Shown: one piece after another, positions 44,001 through 58,900 of the stretch
How positions within the stretch are numbered: the stretch's first letter is position 1
Layout of the letters: the number at the start of each line of letters is the position of its first letter
Source: Mixophyes australis
Taxonomy: Eukaryota; Chordata; Amphibia; Anura; Limnodynastidae
NCBI GenBank assembly: GCA_036250195.1
Contig: JAVHZZ010000016.1
Span: 310,001 to 374,000, forward strand
Direction of reading: 5' to 3'
Length of the DNA: 64,000 nucleotides
The notes under the pieces: model-generated
Databases searched by the model: none
What the model saw: only the letters and a program-made list of their open reading frames with translations
What the model was told of the DNA's origin: nothing
Made by a program: the position numbers and the translations under genes

Positions 44001-46000
44001 TCATGAATCATGAATTGAATCATGAATCATGAAATGAATCATGAATTCAATCATGAATCATGAATCATGAAGTGAATCATAAATCATGAATCATGAATTG
44101 AATCATGAATCGTGAATCATGAATCATGAATTGAATCATAATTCATAAATCGAATCATGAATTAAATAATGAATAATGAATCATGAATCGAATCATGAAT
44201 CATGAATCATGAATCGAATCATGAATCATGAATTGAATCATAAATTGAATCATAAATCATAAATCATGAATTGAATCATGAATCATGAATTGAATCATAA
44301 ATCATGAATCATGAATCATGAATTGAATCATGAATCATGAATCAAATCATGAATCATGAATTGAATCATGAATCATGAATTGAATCATGAATCATGAAAT
44401 GAATCATGAATTCAATCATGAATCATGAATTATGAAGTGAATCATGAATCATGAATCATGAATTGAATCATGAATCATGAATCAAATCATGAATCATGAA
44501 TCATGAATTGAATCATGAATCATGAATTGAATCATGAATTGAATCATAAATCATGAATCATGAATTGAATCATGAATCATGAATCGAATCATGAATCATG
44601 AATTGAATAATGAATCATGAATCACGAATCATGAATCGAATCATGAATCATGAATTGAATCATGGATCATGAATTGAATCATGAATCATGAATCATGAAT
44701 TAAATCATGAATCATGAATCATGAATTGAATCATGAATCATGAATCATGAATTGAATCATGAATCATGAATCATGAATTTAATCATAAATCATGAATCAT
44801 GAATTGAATCATGAATCATGAATCGAATCATGAATCATGAATTGAATCATGAATCATGAATCACGAATCATGAATTAATGAATCGAATCATGAATCATGA
44901 ATTGAATCATGGATCATGAATTGAATCATAAATCATAAATCATGAATTGAATCATGAATCATGAATCGAATCATGAATCATGAATTGAATCATATATCAT
45001 GAATCGAATCATGAATCATGAATCATGAATCATGAATCGAATCATGAATCATGAATTGAAAAATGAATCATGAATTGAATCATGAATCATGAATCATGAA
45101 TCGAATCATGAATTATGAATCATGAATCATGAATAGAATCATGAATCATGAATCGAATCATGAATCATGAACCATGAATCGAATCATGAATCATGAAATG
45201 AATCATGAATTGAATCATGAATCATGAATCATGAATCATGAATTATGAATCGAATCATGAATCATGAATCGAATCATGAATCTCGAATCATGAATTGAAT
45301 CATGAATCATGAATTGAATCATGAATTGAATCATAAATCATGAATCATGAATTGAATCATGAATCATGAATCGAATCATGAATCATGAATTGAATCATGA
45401 ATTATGAATCATGAATCATGAATCTCGAATCATGAATTGAATCATGAATCATGAATCGAATCATGAATCATGAATTGAATCATGAATCATGAATTGAATC
45501 TTGAATTATGAATCATGAATCATGAATCGAATCATGAATCATGAAATGAATCATGAATCATGAATCATGAATCGAATCATGAATCATGAATCGAATCATG
45601 AATCACGAATCATGAATCGAATCATGAATCATGAAATGAATCATGAATCGAATCATGAATCATGAATCATGAATCATGAATTATGAATCGAATCATGAAT
45701 CATGAATCGAATCATGAATCTCGAATCATGAATTGAATCATGAATCATGAATTGAATCATGAATTGAATCATAAATCATGAATCATGAATTGAATCATGA
45801 ATCATGAATCATGAATTGAATCATGAATTATGAATCATGAATTATGAATCGAATCATGAATCATGAAATGAATCATGAATCATGAATCATGAATTGAATC
45901 ATAAATCATGAATCGAATCATGAATTAAATAATGAATCATGAATCATGAATTGAATCATGAATCATGAATCGAATCATGAATCATGAATCATGAATCATG
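38100..46000 (+). repeat. Tandem pair of about 3.92 kb, second copy enlarged by about 0.36 kb
   Basis: Marks repeat at 3,915-3,928 bp. They are CATAATTCATG at about 38,138 and 42,065, the TA-rich tract at 38,292 and 42,220, CGAAACACG at 38,664 and 42,591, GAGTTGAATC at 39,348 and 43,263, and TCTAGAATCACG at 39,631 and 43,546. Further right the offset becomes 4,280 (CATATATC at 40,711 and 44,991; CTCGAATC at 41,002 and 45,282). The extra 0.36 kb in the second copy is a duplication inside it: TAAATAATGAATAATG stands at about 43,806 and again at 44,163, 357 bp later. Confidence 0.8.
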
Positions 46001-47433
46001 AATTGAATCATAAATTGAATCATAAATCATAAATCATGAATCATGAATCGAATCATGAATCATGAATTGAATCATAAATAATGAATCATGAATCGAAACA
46101 TGAATCATGAATCATGCATCATGAATCATGAATTGAATCATGAATTATGAATCATGAATCATGAATCATGTCATGAATCATGAATCGAAACATGAATCAT
46201 GAATCGAAACATGAATCATGAATTGAATCATGAATCATGAATCATGAAATGAATCAAGAATCATGAATCGAATCATGAATCATGAATCGTTAATAATGAA
46301 TCAAATCATGAATCATGAATTGAATCATGAATCATGAATTGAATTATGAATCATGAATTGAATCATGAATCATGAATTGAATCATAAATCATGAATTGAA
46401 TCATGAATCATGATTTGAATCATGAATCATGAATCATGAATTGAATCATGAATCATGAAGCATGAATTGAATCATGAATCATGAATCATGAATTAAATCA
46501 TGAATCGAATTATGAATCATGAATTAAATCATGAATCGAATCATGAATCGAATCATGAATCTCGAATCATGAATTGAATCATGAATCATGAATGGAATCA
46601 TGAATTGAATCATAAATCATGAATCATGAATTGAATCATGAATCATGAATCATGAATCGAATCATGAATCATGAATCATGAATCGAATCATGAATCATGA
46701 ATTCAATCATGAATCATGAATCATGAATTGAATCATGAATCGAATCATGAAACATGAATTGAATCATGAATCATGATTTGAATCATAATTCATGAATTGC
46801 ATCATGAATCATGAATCGAATCATGAATTATGAATCATGAATCATGAATCGAATCATGAATCATGAATCAAATCATGAATCATGAATCATGAATTGAATC
46901 ATGAATCATGAATCGAATCATGAATCTCGAATCATGAATTGAATCATGAATCATGAATTGAATCATGAATCATGAATTGAATCATGAATTGAATCATAAG
47001 TCATGAATCATGAATTGAATCATGAATCATAAATTGAATCATGAATCGAATCATGAATCATGTATCATGAATCATGAATCGAATCATGAATCATGAATTG
47101 AATCATGGATCATGAATTGAATCATGAATCATGAATCATGAATTAAATCATGAATCATGAATCATGAATTGAATCATGAATCATGAATCATGAATTGAAT
47201 CATGAATCATGAATCATGAATTTAATCATAAATCATGAATCATGAATTGAATCATGAATCATGAATCGAATCATGAATCATGAATTGAATCATGAATCAT
47301 GAATCACGAATCATGAATTAATGAATCGAATCATGAATCATGAATTGAATCATGGATCATGAATTGAATCATAAATCATAAATCATGAATTGAATCATGA
47401 ATCATGAATCGAATCATGAATCATGAATTGAAT
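44991..47433 (+). repeat. Dimeric higher-order repeat, unit A1
   Basis: This is the first of four related units that start, by my choice, at the rare CATATATC variant. It is 2,443 bp long. It shares with unit A2 two diagnostic states: three plain heptamers before the TA-rich tract at about 46,005, and ATAAATAATG at about 46,076. Units B1 and B2 have four heptamers and ATAAATCATG at these places. The unit also contains the ATGCATCATG mark (46,109), TGTCATG, GTTAATAATG, GAAGCATG and CATGGATC marks in the common order. Confidence 0.75.
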
Positions 47434-50226
47434 CATATATCATGAATCGAATCATGAATCATGAATCATGAATCATGAATCGAATCATGAATCATGAATT
47501 GAAAAATGAATCATGAATTGAATCATGAATCATGAATCATGAATCGAATCATGAATTATGAATCATGAATCATGAATAGAATCATGAATCATGAATCGAA
47601 TCATGAATCATGAACCATGAATCGAATCATGAATCATGAAATGAATCATGAATTGAATCATGAATCATGAATCATGAATCATGAATTATGAATCGAATCA
47701 TGAATCATGAATCGAATCATGAATCTCGAATCATGAATTGAATCATGAATCATGAATTGAATCATGAATTGAATCATAAATCATGAATCATGAATTGAAT
47801 CATGAATCATGAATCGAATCATGAATCATGAATTGAATCATGAATTATGAATCATGAATCATGAATCTCGAATCATGAATTGAATCATGAATCATGAATC
47901 GAATCATGAATCATGAATTGAATCATGAATCATGAATTGAATCTTGAATTATGAATCATGAATCATGAATCGAATCATGAATCATGAAATGAATCATGAA
48001 TCATGAATCATGAATCGAATCATGAATCATGAATCGAATCATGAATCACGAATCATGAATCGAATCATGAATCATGAAATGAATCATGAATCGAATCATG
48101 AATCATGAATCATGAATCATGAATTATGAATCGAATCATGAATCATGAATCGAATCATGAATCTCGAATCATGAATTGAATCATGAATCATGAATTGAAT
48201 CATGAATTGAATCATAAATCATGAATCATGAATTGAATCATGAATCATGAATCATGAATTGAATCATGAATTATGAATCATGAATTATGAATCGAATCAT
48301 GAATCATGAAATGAATCATGAATCATGAATCATGAATTGAATCATAAATCATGAATCGAATCATGAATTAAATAATGAATCATGAATCATGAATTGAATC
48401 ATGAATCATGAATCGAATCATGAATCATGAATCATGAATCATGAATCATGAATTGAATCATAAATTGAATCATAAATCATAAATCATGAATCATGAATCG
48501 AATCATGAATCATGAATTGAATCATAAATCATGAATCATGAATCGAAACATGAATCATGAATCATGCATCATGAATCATGAATTGAATCATGAATTATGA
48601 ATCATGAATCATGAATCATGTCATGAATCATGAATCGAAACATGAATCATGAATCGAAACATGAATCATGAATTGAATCATGAATCATGAATCATGAAAT
48701 GAATCAAGAATCATGAATCGAATCATGAATCATGAATCGTTAATAATGAATCAAATCATGAATCATGAATTGAATCATGAATCATGAATTGAATTATGAA
48801 TCATGAATTGAATCATGAATCATGAATTGAATCATAAATCATGAATTGAATCATGAATCATGATTTGAATCATGAATCATGAATCATGAATTGAATCATG
48901 AATCATGAAGCATGAATTGAATCATGAATCATGAATCATGAATTAAATCATGAATCGAATTATGAATCATGAATTAAATCATGAATCGAATCATGAATCG
49001 AATCAAGAATCTCGAATCATGAATTGAATCATGAATCATGAATGGAATCATGAATTGAATCATAAATCATGAATCATGAATTGAATCATGAATCATGAAT
49101 CATGAATCGAATCATGAATCATGAATCATGAATCGAATCATGAATCATGAATTCAATCATGAATCATGAATCATGAATTGAATCATGAATCGAATCATGA
49201 AACATGAATTGAATCATGAATCATGATTTGAATCATAATTCATGAATTGCATCATGAATCATGAATCGAATCATGAATTATGAATCATGAATCATGAATC
49301 GAATCATGAATCATGAATCAAATCATGAATCATGAATCATGAATTGAATCATGAATCATGAATCGAATCATGAATCTCGAATCATGAATTGAATCATGAA
49401 TCATGAATTGAATCATGAATCATGAATTGAATCATGAATTGAATCATAAGTCATGAATCATGAATTGAATCATGAATCATAAATTGAATCATGAATCATG
49501 AATCGAATCATGAATCATGTATCATGAATCATGAATTGAATCATGAATTGAATCATAAATCATGAATCATGAATTGAATCATGAATCATGAATCGAATCA
49601 TGAATTATGAATTGAATCATGAATCTAGAATCACGAATCATGAATCATGAATTGAATCATGAATCATGAATCATGAATTGAATCATGAATCATGAATCAT
49701 GAATTAAATCATAATTCATGAATCATGAATTGAATCATGAATCATGAATCGAATCATGAATCATGAATTGAATCATGAATCATGAATCATGAATCATGAA
49801 TTGAATCATGAATCATGAATCGAATCATGAATCATGAATTGAATAATGAATCATGAATCACGAATCATGAATCGAATCATGAATCATGAATTGAATCATG
49901 GATCATGAATTGAATCATGAATCATGAATCATGAATTAAATCATGAATCATGAATCATGAATTGAATCATGAATCATGAATCATGAATTGAATCATGAAT
50001 CATGAATCATGAATTTAATCATAAATCATGAATCATGAATTGAATCATGAATCATGAATCGAATCATGAATCATGAATTGAATCATGAATCATGAATCAC
50101 GAATCATGAATTAATGAATCGAATCATGAATCATGAATTGAATCATGGATCATGAATTGAATCATAAATCATAAATCATGAATTGAATCATGAATCATGA
50201 ATCGAATCATGAATCATGAATTGAAT
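47434..50226 (+). repeat. Dimeric higher-order repeat, unit B1 (long form)
   Basis: It is 2,793 bp from one CATATATC to the next. It has the B states: four plain heptamers before the TA-rich tract at 48,465 and ATAAATCATG near 48,526. It is about 0.33-0.35 kb longer than its neighbours. The extra part lies after CATGTATCATG (about 49,518) and carries TCTAGAATCACG (49,624) and GAATAATGAATCATGAATCACG. In the neighbouring units CATGTATCATG joins directly to the stretch before CATGGATC. A private change, CAAGAATCTCG, is at about 49,003. Confidence 0.75.
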
Positions 50227-52688
50227 CATATATCATGAATCGAATCATGAATCATGAATCATGAATCATGAATCGAATCATGAATCATGAATTGAAAAAT
50301 GAATCATGAATTGAATCATGAATCATGAATCATGAATCGAATCATGAATTATGAATCATGAATCATGAATAGAATCATGAATCATGAATCGAATCATGAA
50401 TCATGAACCATGAATCGAATCATGAATCATGAAATGAATCATGAATTGAATCATGAATCATGAATCATGAATCATGAATTATGAATCGAATCATGAATCA
50501 TGAATCGAATCATGAATCTCGAATCATGAATTGAATCATGAATCATGAATTGAATCATGAATTGAATCATAAATCATGAATCATGAATTGAATCATGAAT
50601 CATGAATCGAATCATGAATCATGAATTGAATCATGAATTATGAATCATGAATCATGAATCTCGAATCATGAATTGAATCATGAATCATGAATCGAATCAT
50701 GAATCATGAATTGAATCATGAATCATGAATTGAATCTTGAATTATGAATCATGAATCATGAATCGAATCATGAATCATGAAATGAATCATGAATCATGAA
50801 TCATGAATCGAATCATGAATCATGAATCGAATCATGAATCACGAATCATGAATCGAATCATGAATCATGAAATGAATCATGAATCGAATCATGAATCATG
50901 AATCATGAATCATGAATTATGAATCGAATCATGAATCATGAATCGAATCATGAATCTCGAATCATGAATTGAATCATGAATCATGAATTGAATCATGAAT
51001 TGAATCATAAATCATGAATCATGAATTGAATCATGAATCATGAATCATGAATTGAATCATGAATTATGAATCATGAATTATGAATCGAATCATGAATCAT
51101 GAAATGAATCATGAATCATGAATCATGAATTGAATCATAAATCATGAATCGAATCATGAATTAAATAATGAATCATGAATCATGAATTGAATCATGAATC
51201 ATGAATCGAATCATGAATCATGAATCATGAATCATGAATTGAATCATAAATTGAATCATAAATCATAAATCATGAATCATGAATCGAATCATGAATCATG
51301 AATTGAATCATAAATAATGAATCATGAATCGAAACATGAATCATGAATCATGCATCATGAATCATGAATTGAATCATGAATTATGAATCATGAATCATGA
51401 ATCATGTCATGAATCATGAATCGAAACATGAATCATGAATCGAAACATGAATCATGAATTGAATCATGAATCATGAATCATGAAATGAATCAAGAATCAT
51501 GAATCGAATCATGAATCATGAATCGTTAATAATGAATCAAATCATGAATCATGAATTGAATCATGAATCATGAATTGAATTATGAATCATGAATTGAATC
51601 ATGAATCATGAATTGAATCATAAATCATGAATTGAATCATGAATCATGATTTGAATCATGAATCATGAATCATGAATTGAATCATGAATCATGAAGCATG
51701 AATTGAATCATGAATCATGAATCATGAATTAAATCATGAATCGAATTATGAATCATGAATTAAATCATGAATCGAATCATGAATCGAATCATGAATCGAA
51801 TCATGAATCTCGAATCATGAATTGAATCATGAATCATGAATGGAATCATGAATTGAATCATAAATCATGAATCATGAATTGAATCATGAATCATGAATCA
51901 TGAATCGAATCATGAATCATGAATCATGAATCGAATCATGAATCATGAATTCAATCATGAATCATGAATCATGAATTGAATCATGAATCGAATCATGAAA
52001 CATGAATTGAATCATGAATCATGATTTGAATCATAATTCATGAATTGCATCATGAATCATGAATCGAATCATGAATTATGAATCATGAATCATGAATCGA
52101 ATCATGAATCATGAATCAAATCATGAATCATGAATCATGAATTGAATCATGAATCATGAATCGAATCATGAATCTCGAATCATGAATTGAATCATGAATC
52201 ATGAATTGAATCATGAATCATGAATTGAATCATGAATTGAATCATAAGTCATGAATCATGAATTGAATCATGAATCATAAATTGAATCATGAATCATGAA
52301 TCGAATCATGAATCATGTATCATGAATCATGAATCGAATCATGAATCATGAATTGAATCATGGATCATGAATTGAATCATGAATCATGAATCATGAATTA
52401 AATCATGAATCATGAATCATGAATTGAATCATGAATCATGAATCATGAATTGAATCATGAATCATGAATCATGAATTTAATCATAAATCATGAATCATGA
52501 ATTGAATCATGAATCATGAATCGAATCATGAATCATGAATTGAATCATGAATCATGAATCACGAATCATGAATTAATGAATCGAATCATGAATCATGAAT
52601 TGAATCATGGATCATGAATTGAATCATAAATCATAAATCATGAATTGAATCATGAATCATGAATCGAATCATGAATCATGAATTGAAT
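50227..52688 (+). repeat. Dimeric higher-order repeat, unit A2
   Basis: It is 2,462 bp long. It carries the A states: three heptamers before the TA-rich tract at about 51,247 and ATAAATAATG at about 51,312. Like A1 it has the short joint after CATGTATCATG (near 52,317). It is offset from A1 by 5,236 bp, which is the length of the dimer. One additional 12-mer lies before the CTCGAATC mark near 51,800. Confidence 0.75.
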
Positions 52689-55040
52689 CATATATCATGA
52701 ATCGAATCATGAATCATGAATCATGAATCATGAATCGAATCATGAATCATGAATTGAAAAATGAATCATGAATTGAATCATGAATCATGAATCATGAATC
52801 GAATCATGAATTATGAATCATGAATCATGAATAGAATCATGAATCATGAATCGAATCATGAATCATGAACCATGAATCGAATCATGAATCATGAAATGAA
52901 TCATGAATTGAATCATGAATCATGAATCATGAATCATGAATTATGAATCGAATCATGAATCATGAATCGAATCATGAATCTCGAATCATGAATTGAATCA
53001 TGAATCATGAATTGAATCATGAATTGAATCATAAATCATGAATCATGAATTGAATCATGAATCATGAATCGAATCATGAATCATGAATTGAATCATGAAT
53101 TATGAATCATGAATCATGAATCTCGAATCATGAATTGAATCATGAATCATGAATCGAATCATGAATCATGAATTGAATCATGAATCATGAATTGAATCTT
53201 GAATTATGAATCATGAATCATGAATCGAATCATGAATCATGAAATGAATCATGAATCATGAATCATGAATCGAATCATGAATCATGAATCGAATCATGAA
53301 TCACGAATCATGAATCGAATCATGAATCATGAAATGAATCATGAATCGAATCATGAATCATGAATCATGAATCATGAATTATGAATCGAATCATGAATCA
53401 TGAATCGAATCATGAATCTCGAATCATGAATTGAATCATGAATCATGAATTGAATCATGAATTGAATCATAAATCATGAATCATGAATTGAATCATGAAT
53501 CATGAATCATGAATTGAATCATGAATTATGAATCATGAATTATGAATCGAATCATGAATCATGAAATGAATCATGAATCATGAATCATGAATTGAATCAT
53601 AAATCATGAATCGAATCATGAATTAAATAATGAATCATGAATCATGAATTGAATCATGAATCATGAATCGAATCATGAATCATGAATCATGAATCATGAA
53701 TCATGAATTGAATCATAAATTGAATCATAAATCATAAATCATGAATCATGAATCGAATCATGAATCATGAATTGAATCATAAATCATGAATCATGAATCG
53801 AAACATGAATCATGAATCATGCATCATGAATCATGAATTGAATCATGAATTATGAATCATGAATCATGAATCATGTCATGAATCATGAATCGAAACATGA
53901 ATCATGAATCGAAACATGAATCATGAATTGAATCATGAATCATGAATCATGAAATGAATCAAGAATCATGAATCGAATCATGAATCATGAATCGTTAATA
54001 ATGAATCAAATCATGAATCATGAATTGAATCATGAATCATGAATTGAATTATGAATCATGAATTGAATCATGAATCATGAATTGAATCATAAATCATGAA
54101 TTGAATCATGAATCATGATTTGAATCATGAATCATGAATCATGAATTGAATCATGAATCATGAAGCATGAATTGAATCATGAATCATGAATCATGAATTA
54201 AATCATGAATCGAATTATGAATCATGAATTAAATCATGAATCGAATCATGAATCGAATCATGAATCTCGAATCATGAATTGAATCATGAATCATGAATGG
54301 AATCATGAATTGAATCATAAATCATGAATCATGAATTGAATCATGAATCATGAATCGAATCATGAATCATGAATCATGAATCGAATCATGAATCATGAAT
54401 TCAATCATGAATCATGAATCATGAATTGAATCATGAATCGAATCATGAAACATGAATTGAATCATGAATCATGATTTGAATCATAATTCATGAATTGCAT
54501 CATGAATCATGAATCGAATCATGAATTATGAATCATGAATCATGAATCGAATCATGAATCATGAATCAAATCATGAATCATGAATCATGAATTGAATCAT
54601 GAATCATGAATCGAATCATGAATCTCGAATCATGAATTGAATCATGAATCATGAATTGAATCATGAATCATGAATTGAATCATGAATTGAATCATAAGTC
54701 ATGAATCATGAATTGAATCATGAATCATAAATTGAATCATGAATCATGAATCGAATCATGAATCATGTATCATGAATCATGAATTGAATCATGAATTGAA
54801 TCATAAATCATGAATCATGAATTGAATCATGAATCATGAATCGAATCATGAATTATGAATTGAATCATGAATCTAGAATCACGAATCATGAATCATGAAT
54901 TGAATCATGAATCATGAATCATGAATTGAATCATGAATCATGAATCATGAATTAAATCATAATTCATGAATCATGAATTGAATCATGAATCATGAATCGA
55001 ATCATGAATCATGAATTGAATCATGAATCATGAATCATGA
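52689..55040 (+). repeat. Dimeric higher-order repeat, unit B2 (right end of dimer array)
   Basis: It carries the B states: four heptamers before the TA-rich tract at 53,716 and ATAAATCATG near 53,780. It lies 5,255 bp from B1. Like B1 it has the stretch with TCTAGAATCACG (54,872, which is 5,248 bp from 49,624). After about 55,040 the sequence changes to the next local family and the AB order is lost. Confidence 0.7.
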
Positions 55041-55129
55041 ATCATGAATCATGAATCGAATCATGAATCATGAATTGAATCATGAATCATGAATCATGAA
55101 TTGAATCATAATTCATGAATCGAATCATG

Positions 55130-55970
55130 AATTAAATAATGAATAATGAATCATGAATCGAATCATGAATCATGAATCATGAATCGAATCATGAATCATG
55201 AATTGAATCATAAATTGAATCATAAATCATAAATCATGAATTGAATCATGAATCATGAATCGATTCATGAATCATGAATCGAATCATGAATCATGAATCA
55301 TGAATCATGAATTGAATCATAAATCATGAATTAAATCATGAATCGAATCATGAATCGAATCATGAATCTCGAATCATGAATTGAATCATGAATCATGAAT
55401 GGAATCATGAATTGAATCATAAATCATGAATCATGAATTGAATCATGAATCATGAATCATGAATCATGAATTGAATCATGAATCGAATCATGAAACATGA
55501 ATTGAATCATGAATCATGATTTGAATCATAATTCATGAATCGAATCATGAATTAAATAATGAATAATGAATCATGAATCGAATCATGAATCATGAATCAT
55601 GAATCGAATCATGAATCATGAATTGAATCATAAATTGAATCATAAATCATAAATCATGAATTGAATCATGAATCATGAATCGATTCATGAATCATGAATC
55701 GAATCATGAATCATGAATCATGAATCATGAATTGAATCATAAATCATAAATTGAATCATGAATCATGAATCGAATTATGAATCATGAATTGAATCATGAA
55801 TCATGAATCATGAAATGAATCAAGAATCATGAATCAAATCATGAATCATGAATCGTTAATAATGAATCGAATCATGAATCATGAATTGAATCATGAATCA
55901 TGAATTGAATTATGAATTATGAATCGAAACACGAATCATGAAATGAATCATGAATCATGAAACGAATCAT
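55130..55970 (+). repeat. Tandem pair of about 420 bp
   Basis: TAAATAATGAATAATG stands at 55,133 and 55,553. The following TA-rich tract stands at about 55,210 and 55,630, again 420 bp apart. The sequence after it, with the uncommon CGATTCATG variant, is also the same in both. The pair marks the transition between the dimeric repeat on the left and the 3.5-kb units on the right. Confidence 0.7.
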
Positions 55971-58900
55971 AAATCATTAATTATGAATCGAATCATGAAT
56001 CATGAATTGAATCATGAATCATGAATTGAATCATAAATCATGAATTGAATCATGAATCATGATTTGAATCATGATTTGAATCATGAATCATGAATCATGA
56101 ATTGAATCATGAATCATGAAGCATGAATTGAATCATGAATCATGAATCATGAATTAAATCATGAATCGAATCATGAATCATGAATTAAATCATGAATCGA
56201 ATCATGAATCGAATCATGAATCTCGAATCATGAATTGAATCATGAATCTCGAATCATGAATTGAATCATGAATCATGAATGGAATCATGAATTGAATCAT
56301 AAATCATGAATCATGAATTGAATCATGAATCATAAATCGAATCATGAATCATGAATTGAATCATGAATCATGAATCATGAATCGAATCATGAATCATGAA
56401 TCATGAATCGAATCATGAATCATGAATTGAATCATGAATCATTTATTGAATCATGAATCATGAATCGAATCATGAAACATGAATTGAATCATGAATCATG
56501 ATTTGAATCATAATTCATGAATTGCATCATGAATCATGAATCGAATCATGAATTATGAATCATGAATCATGAATCGAATCATGAATCATAAATCGAATCA
56601 TGAATCATGAATCATGAGTTGAATCATGAATCGAATCATGAATCATGAATCATGAATTGAATCATGAATCATGAATCGAATCATGAATCTCAAATCATGA
56701 ATTGAATCATGAAACATGAATTGAATCATGAATTGAATCATAAGTCATGAATCATGAATTGAATCATGAATCATAAATTGAATCATGAATCATGAATCGA
56801 ATCATGAATCATGTATCATGAATCATGAATTGAATCATGAATTGAATCATAAATCATGAATCATGAATTGAATCATGAATCATGAATTGAATCATGAATC
56901 TAGAATCACGAATCATGAATCGAATCATGAATCATGAATTGAATCATGAATCATGAATCATGAATTGAATCATGAATCATGAATCATGAATTAAATCATA
57001 AATCATGAATCATGAATTGAATCATGAATCATGAATCGAATCATGAATCATGAATTGAATCATGAATCATGAATCATAAATCGAATCATGAATCATGAAT
57101 TGAATCATGAATTGAATCATAAATCATGAATCATGAATTGAATCATGAATCATGAATCGAATCATGAATCATGAATTGAATCATGAATCATAAATTGAAT
57201 CATGAATTATGAATCATGAATCATGAATCGAATCATGAATCATGAAATGAATCATGAATCATGAATCATGAATCGAATCATGAATCATGAATCGAATCAT
57301 GAATCATGAATCATGAATCGAATCATGAATCATGAAATGAATCATGAATCGAATCATGAATCATGAATCATGAATCATGAATTATGAATCGAATCATGAA
57401 TCATGAATCGAATCATGAATCTCGAATCATGAATTGAATCATGAATCATGAATTGAATCATGAATTGAATCATAAATCATGAATCATGAATTGAATCATG
57501 AATCATGAATCATGAATTGAATCATGAATTATGAATCATGAATTATGAATCGAATCATGAATCATGAAATGAATCATGAATCATGAATCATGAATTGAAT
57601 CATAAATCATGAATCGAATCATGAATTAAATAATGAATCATGAATCATGAATTGAATCATGAATCATGAATCGAATCATGAATCATGAATCATGAATCAT
57701 GAATCATGAATTGAATCATAAATTGAATCATAAATCATAAATCATGAATCATGAATCGAATCATGAATCATGAATTGAATCATAAATCATGAATCATGAA
57801 TCGAAACATGAATCATGAATCATGCATCATGAATCATGAATTGAATCATGAATTATGAATCATGAATCATGAATCATGTCATGAATCATGAATCGAAACA
57901 TGAATCATGAATTGAATCATGAATCATGAATCATGAAATGAATCAAGAATCATGAATCGAATCATGAATCATGAATCGTTAATAATGAATCATGAATTGA
58001 ATCATGAATCATGAATCATGAATTGAATTATGAATCATGAATTGAATCATGAATCATGAATTGAATCATAAATCATGAATTGAATCATGAATCATGATTT
58101 GAATCATGATTTGAATCATGAATCATGAATCATGAATTGAATCATGAATCATGAAGCATGAATTGAATCATGAATCATGAATCATGAATTAAATCATGAA
58201 TCGAATTATGAATCATGAATTAAATCATGAATCGAATCATGAATCGAATCATGAATCTCGAATCATGAATTGAATCATGAATTTAATCATAAATCATGAA
58301 TCATGAATTGAATCATGAATCATGAATCATGAATCGAATCATGAATCATGAATCATGAATCGAATCATGAATCATGAATTGAATCATGAATCATGAATCA
58401 TGAATTGAATCATGAATCGAATCATGAAACATGAATTGAATCATGAATCATGATTTGAATCATAATTCATGAATTGCATCATGAATCATGAATCGAATCA
58501 TGAATTATGAATCATGAATCATGAATCGAATCATGAATCATGAATCAAATCATGAATCATGAATCATGAATTGAATCATGAATCATGAATCGAATCATGA
58601 ATCTCGAATCATGAATTGAATCATGAATCATGAATTGAATCATGAATCATGAATTGAATCATGAATTGAATCATAAGTCATGAATCATGAATTGAATCAT
58701 GAATCATAAATTGAATCATGAATCATGAATCGAATCATGAATCATGTATCATGAATCATAAATTGAATCATGAATTGAATCATAAATCATGAATCATGAA
58801 TTGAATCATGAATCATGAATCGAATCATGAATTATGAATTGAATCATGAATCTAGAATCACGAATCATGAATCATGAATTGAATCATGAATCATGAATCA

